A DNA stretch of 64,000 nucleotides from the NCBI GenBank assembly GCA_950295325.1, contig OX485806.1, forward strand, positions 35,958,001-36,022,000. The letters are read 5' to 3'. The translations under genes were made by a program, and so were the position numbers. The DNA is from Polytrichum commune (Eukaryota; Streptophyta; Polytrichopsida; Polytrichales; Polytrichaceae). This document shows positions 60,085 to 64,000 of this stretch, piece by piece; positions within the stretch are counted from its first letter, which is position 1; the number at the start of each line of letters is the position of its first letter. Under the pieces are notes generated by a model. The model worked only from the letters and a program-made list of their open reading frames with translations. It did no database searches and was not told the origin of the DNA.

Positions 60085-60690
60085 TCTAATTGGTAAGTTT
60101 TCTTAATCGGACGTATGTATTTGATTGGTGTTTGGTTGGGCGAGGATTGAAGAACAAACACCATAAAAGAAACATGTATGAAAAAGAGTGGACTGCATCG
60201 TCAAACTTAAATTAAGTGTTCCACATTTGAGAGGAACTTTGTAACAAGGCAAGGAATCAAAAAATATGCACAATATGATAACCACAGCTAAATCATGGGA
60301 GGCCCGATTTTCAATTCAGTTTTTGGTGATGCTCTTTTTGCTAAATTTTCTAATGCAACACAAGTTTTCAATGTGTAAACTTAATCGATAGTATGGAAAA
60401 TGAACCGGACAACACCCAAATACCTTACACCTTCAACACTTGGATGGGATTGCAAATTGTTTCATCCAATGAGCAATTATGAATCATGAAGATCGTCGCT
60501 TCAATTGTGAAAATCAAAGTTGAGATGCAAAAGTTATAAGAGGTCAAAGTGAAGATTTGTGTTGACTATTAAATGTAGAATGGTGAATATGTTTTGAGTA
60601 CTAAGTCCAATCTCATCGTAACACGTGTCTTCTTGGTTTGTGTTCTTATCTACAAGTCTTGCCATATACAAATCATCTTAAAATAGATTC
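60085..60690. repeat. Two R1 repeats in opposite orientation
   Basis: A forward copy (60085-60420, TTAATCGGACGTATGTATTTG..) meets a reverse copy (60420-60690, ..GTACTAAGTCCAATCTCATC..GTGTTCTTATC) at CACCCAAATACCTTACACC, forming an inverted pair. Confidence 0.5.
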
Positions 60691-61349
60691 ATTGGGACTT
60701 GCAAATTTTTGTCTAAAAAAACGGTGGAAAGCATAGTGCATTAGCATTTCTTCTCTTCCACTATTTGAGTTTATTCATACCGGTGTCAATTTCTTCCTAT
60801 TTTAAAAACTTCTTCCCATGAAGATAAGAACGTAGAAACCCATGTCAGATGCTAAATGTAGAATGTAACACAACCATGCAGCTGAATAATGTTATGCAAG
60901 TGCACTTGTCTTTAATTTACGTGGGAAATTAGCTGCACAATCATCAACATTGATGACTGGATCGGACTACTTTACTCATGGGTTCCAGCTTCCAACTTCC
61001 CAAGATTTGCTGCCACATTTCAAGGGACTGGTTTGTGCATGGGTTGCCATTAATTTACTGTAACTTTAAGTTAGATGCTCCACAACTTTCCAACTCCCTC
61101 GTTTGCTTACGGATTGTACTTAACACTTAAAAGTTAAGTACATAAGAATTAGTCCTAGACTCCTATCAAAGCATGGCACACGGATATATATATATATATA
61201 TATAGGTATATATCCGACCACACACGCATGAGAATAATTGGACTCCCGGAATTACGATGCAAGTTTAGCAAGTCAAGATTCCTCTGGAGGTCGTGAGATC
61301 ACAGAGATTTGCTGCAAACTATCTCACTTACCTGTAACCCAATACCACT

Positions 61350-61690
61350 TTTGGACTGGTATCGTAGGTGAATGCATGGGTGTCAACAACCAACATCAAT
61401 AATGGTATAAACAACCTACCCATGGGTATCAAAATTGTAATACAAGTCAAAGACTAATATATGGTTGGTATGTCAACGTGAAAGAGTCTTTGTAAAATTG
61501 AGTTATTATTTGAGTTCAAACTATTCTAACCATATTGATACTGCTGTGATTTTACATGGGCACGAAGGTTCTTGCATGGTTTACAAATTTGAGTGGGTAT
61601 TGAATACACAAATTTTGTCAATCACCCATATCTTATTGGAATCAAGACATGTGAAATCTTCATTATAGATACCTGAATTGTATCTAAAAA
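61350..61690 (+). repeat. Dispersed repeat family R3, forward copy
   Basis: Contiguous version of the R3 family: TGCATGGGTGTCAACAACC, GGGTATCAAAATTGTAATAC, CAAACTATTCTAACCATATTG, GAAGGTTCTTGCATGGTTTAC, TTCATTATAGATACCTGAA. A (TA)n microsatellite at 61181-61203 lies just upstream. Confidence 0.55.
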
Positions 61691-62598
61691 AATACCATAC
61701 CAGGCCAACATTGATCATTACCAGGTTTGGAATAGTTCAATTCCCATAATCTCACTTGGGTTTATGTACGACATGGGTAATTAATCAAAATGGTGTGACT
61801 CTTTAAAACCTGACTTTGTTGTACCTGCTTGATCATAACAACGTGTTTGTCATGGGCATTACATGAATGATATAAATTGCACATCATCTTTGTGAATTCT
61901 TTTGAGAAATGTTGGAACCATCTTTGAGTTTGCTTGTGCTCCTCAGATTCAAAGCATTCTTTTAGTGTTCACATTATGTTATGTAAGTCATAGTGTAATT
62001 TAATTTTATCACTACCTACTAATATGCACGGATTGACATAGTCGACCTCACTAGAGGCATTCTAATTGGGGAAAATATAACGAGGTTGCCCAATTTTGCC
62101 AGTATTCACATGAGCACGACAATGACTTTAACCACTTTCTCCCACTTTTTGTGTGAAAACATTGAACCTAGTGACCTGGTCCACTGGGATGACCACGTGA
62201 TCCTTGTAGTGTGAGCACTCAAACGTACCTCTTCAAGTGTCCAACTTGAGTGATACTTAAGTCGAAGATAAATCCGTAACAAATTTTCTCTTACAACAAT
62301 GTAACAAGTCATGCCAAATTCCAGTCACCTTTTTTACTTACTTATTTGAGGCACAACAATCGATGCAACTAGATTATAAGTTTCACATAAGTAGTACTTG
62401 TGTCAAGTGAACTATATGTACAAGAAATTCCCTGAACATTGAGTGCTACAAATGTCAACACATGTGTACATTATTTTAGTCGTACAGGAAGAAGAGAAGC
62501 CACGCCGAGAATCTTGCAGAGGGATTGATAAATTCTACATGCTTGGCAACACATTGAACTTTGAAGCAAAAGCAGTGAGCTAGACTGCATCATGATCC

Positions 62599-63839
62599 TC
62601 ACAAGGTTAATTCCAAGCCTGCGTTGTGCATGAGATCACAGAACTCATCAAAGTTCAAAAACCCGTCCTTGTCGAGATCGAAAGTCTCCATGGTCGAGTT
62701 CACGAGCTGCGCCCGGAAAGACGTGCAACATTCATCAGCCAACACAGCTTGCGGCCAACTGGAAACTTGGAAGTGCATGGAGACATTGAGCATGGACTTA
62801 AGGCAACTGATAAACCTATACTTGGGTGGTCTTATATCACAAGGCTTGTAGTTAATAATGGACACCAAAAAAGCACGTAGTCTGATGAGATCGGACTAGG
62901 TATGTGCTACAAAAATAGACACAAATGGTAGAGCCTATGTGCTTGCTTAAAGAGAAAAATAATTCATTAGCAAGGTGAACCTGCTCCAACTGAGTTTTGG
63001 AAATCTCTTTGCCACATGCAACTCTCATCGCATCTGCGACCTCTGATCGAGAAATTACCCCGTCATGGTTTGAGTCATAGTAATTGTACAAAACTGCACA
63101 CATTCAATGGGGTTCCCCAACATCATCAGTAACTCCTAGCCCCAAGAATTAAGGATCAACCTTAAGGGAGGGAATTGAATTAGACCAAGGATGACACTGA
63201 CAGAATTTCAAGCAGATTTATGGAATTTTTATGGTATACCCGATTAAACGACTGCACACAATTCTGCAATCAATGGATTTTATTTATAGCTCACCAATAT
63301 GTGAAAATTCGACAACAAACTAGGGTTACATAGAATTCGGGACATCTATACATTGCTAAAGAAATTGAAGGGTTATAGACCCAGAATTTTGATGAAAATG
63401 GGTTGTATAATTCACGAACCTCGAAGCCTAGCATCAGGAGTGTTCATGGACCTGAATGCTTTGATCTCCTCACGGATCTCCTTGAAGCTCACAGTGCCAT
63501 CTCCGTCAGTATCAACGTACGTGAAAAGACCCTCAGCATAGGATGCTGATTACACATCATAAAAGCTACATAAGACACGGGTTTCCATAACATTTACATG
63601 ACTCAATTAATGTATTAATTTAATTTTACCAATCATGATGATCAGTATTTATAATGAATCTAAATTAAAATGATGGTGTATGGCTGCTACACATGAGGGC
63701 ATTAAGGGTAGGATTAAATTAATGAACCACATACAGTGTCCAAGTAGCTTGTTGAAGTTTTCGCGTGTCAAATATGGTCGACTCTTCCCAGTCGCCTGTT
63801 TAAATCTCTGCTTCGCTCGATGCTCCTCTTTCCCAGATA
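62599..63839 (-). CDS. EF-hand calcium-binding protein, 3' part of gene (5' exons outside or at the right edge)
   Basis: Exons on the minus strand: 63839-63735, 63545-63420, 63093-62981, and a last exon ending TGA 62601-62599 that probably starts at 62758. The first three join in frame (phases 1 and 1). Three canonical 12-residue EF loops are visible: DTDGDGTVSFKE, DSNHDGVISRSE, DLDKDGFLNFDE, all with Gly6 and Glu12. The exon at 63735-63839 encodes basic RAKQRFKQATGKSRPYLTRENFNKLLGH, possibly a degenerate hand or helix. This is the pattern of a calmodulin-like calcium sensor; the target is unknown. The last junction is unclear: the strong donor after CAG (62981) is phase 0, but the last exon needs one base to be in frame. 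The start codon was not found. Confidence 0.7.
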
Positions 63840-64000
63840 CTGGAAGCGAGACCAAAAATCAGACATGAATAATTGTCAGGAATTGCCAATTGGGTGCATT
63901 TTTTAACAGAACGTCGAGAGATGCAGAAAAGGCAAACAACTTCATGTAATCAGGAATTAGGGATTGATGTAAATTTCACAAAATCGTTGAGTGGAATTTT

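Overview
The window is nuclear DNA of a land plant. Evidence is spliced genes with GT-AG introns of about 240-1170 bp, a plastid-type presequence on a tocopherol-cyclase-like protein, an AWPM-19 membrane-protein gene cluster, Ty1/copia and hAT elements, and AT-rich, repeat-packed spacers. The species cannot be named from the sequence. A non-seed plant is possible, but that is only an impression.

Layout. (1) 0.6-5.0 kb, minus strand: a complete six-exon gene for a 539-aa tocopherol-cyclase-like protein. (2) 6-15.4 kb: a gene-free repeat zone. It holds a 1041-bp hAT element with an 8-bp target duplication and a transposase remnant, a Harbinger-like MITE nested in another MITE, a long inverted repeat, and a 5'-truncated LINE-like 3' end. 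(3) 15.5-41.5 kb, plus strand: a tandem array of AWPM-19 genes. Copies 1, 2 and 3 are nearly identical and intact (192 aa). Copy 4 is a pseudogene cut by a copia element. Copy 5 is diverged (208 aa) and has an extra intron. A recently inserted copia element (17.94-22.25 kb) separates copies 1 and 2. An 1158-bp TIR transposon, an 809-bp TIR element and a second, inverted copia fragment lie between copies 3 and 4. (4) 41.6-49.1 kb: gene-free, with local tandem duplications. (5) 49.2-50.9 kb, minus strand: AWPM-19 copy 6 (176 aa), diverged and lacking the histidine-rich tail, with a GC-rich TATA promoter. (6) 51.2-62.5 kb: gene-free, with MITEs, dispersed repeats and a LINE-like remnant. (7) 62.6 kb to the right edge, minus strand: the 3' part of an EF-hand calcium-binding protein gene.

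Function. AWPM-19 proteins are four-helix plasma-membrane proteins known from ABA- and desiccation/cold-responsive tissue, and rice OsPM1 is reported to import ABA. The array therefore looks like an expansion of an ABA/dehydration-linked gene. Segmental duplication carried promoter, gene and a 3' tail together. An orphan 3' tail at 13.3-14.3 kb suggests a further copy has been lost. The tocopherol-cyclase-like and EF-hand genes show no sign of co-regulation with the array.

Exon boundaries were set by eye from GT-AG signals, reading-frame continuity and, for AWPM-19, agreement among copies. No alignment or database search was run.
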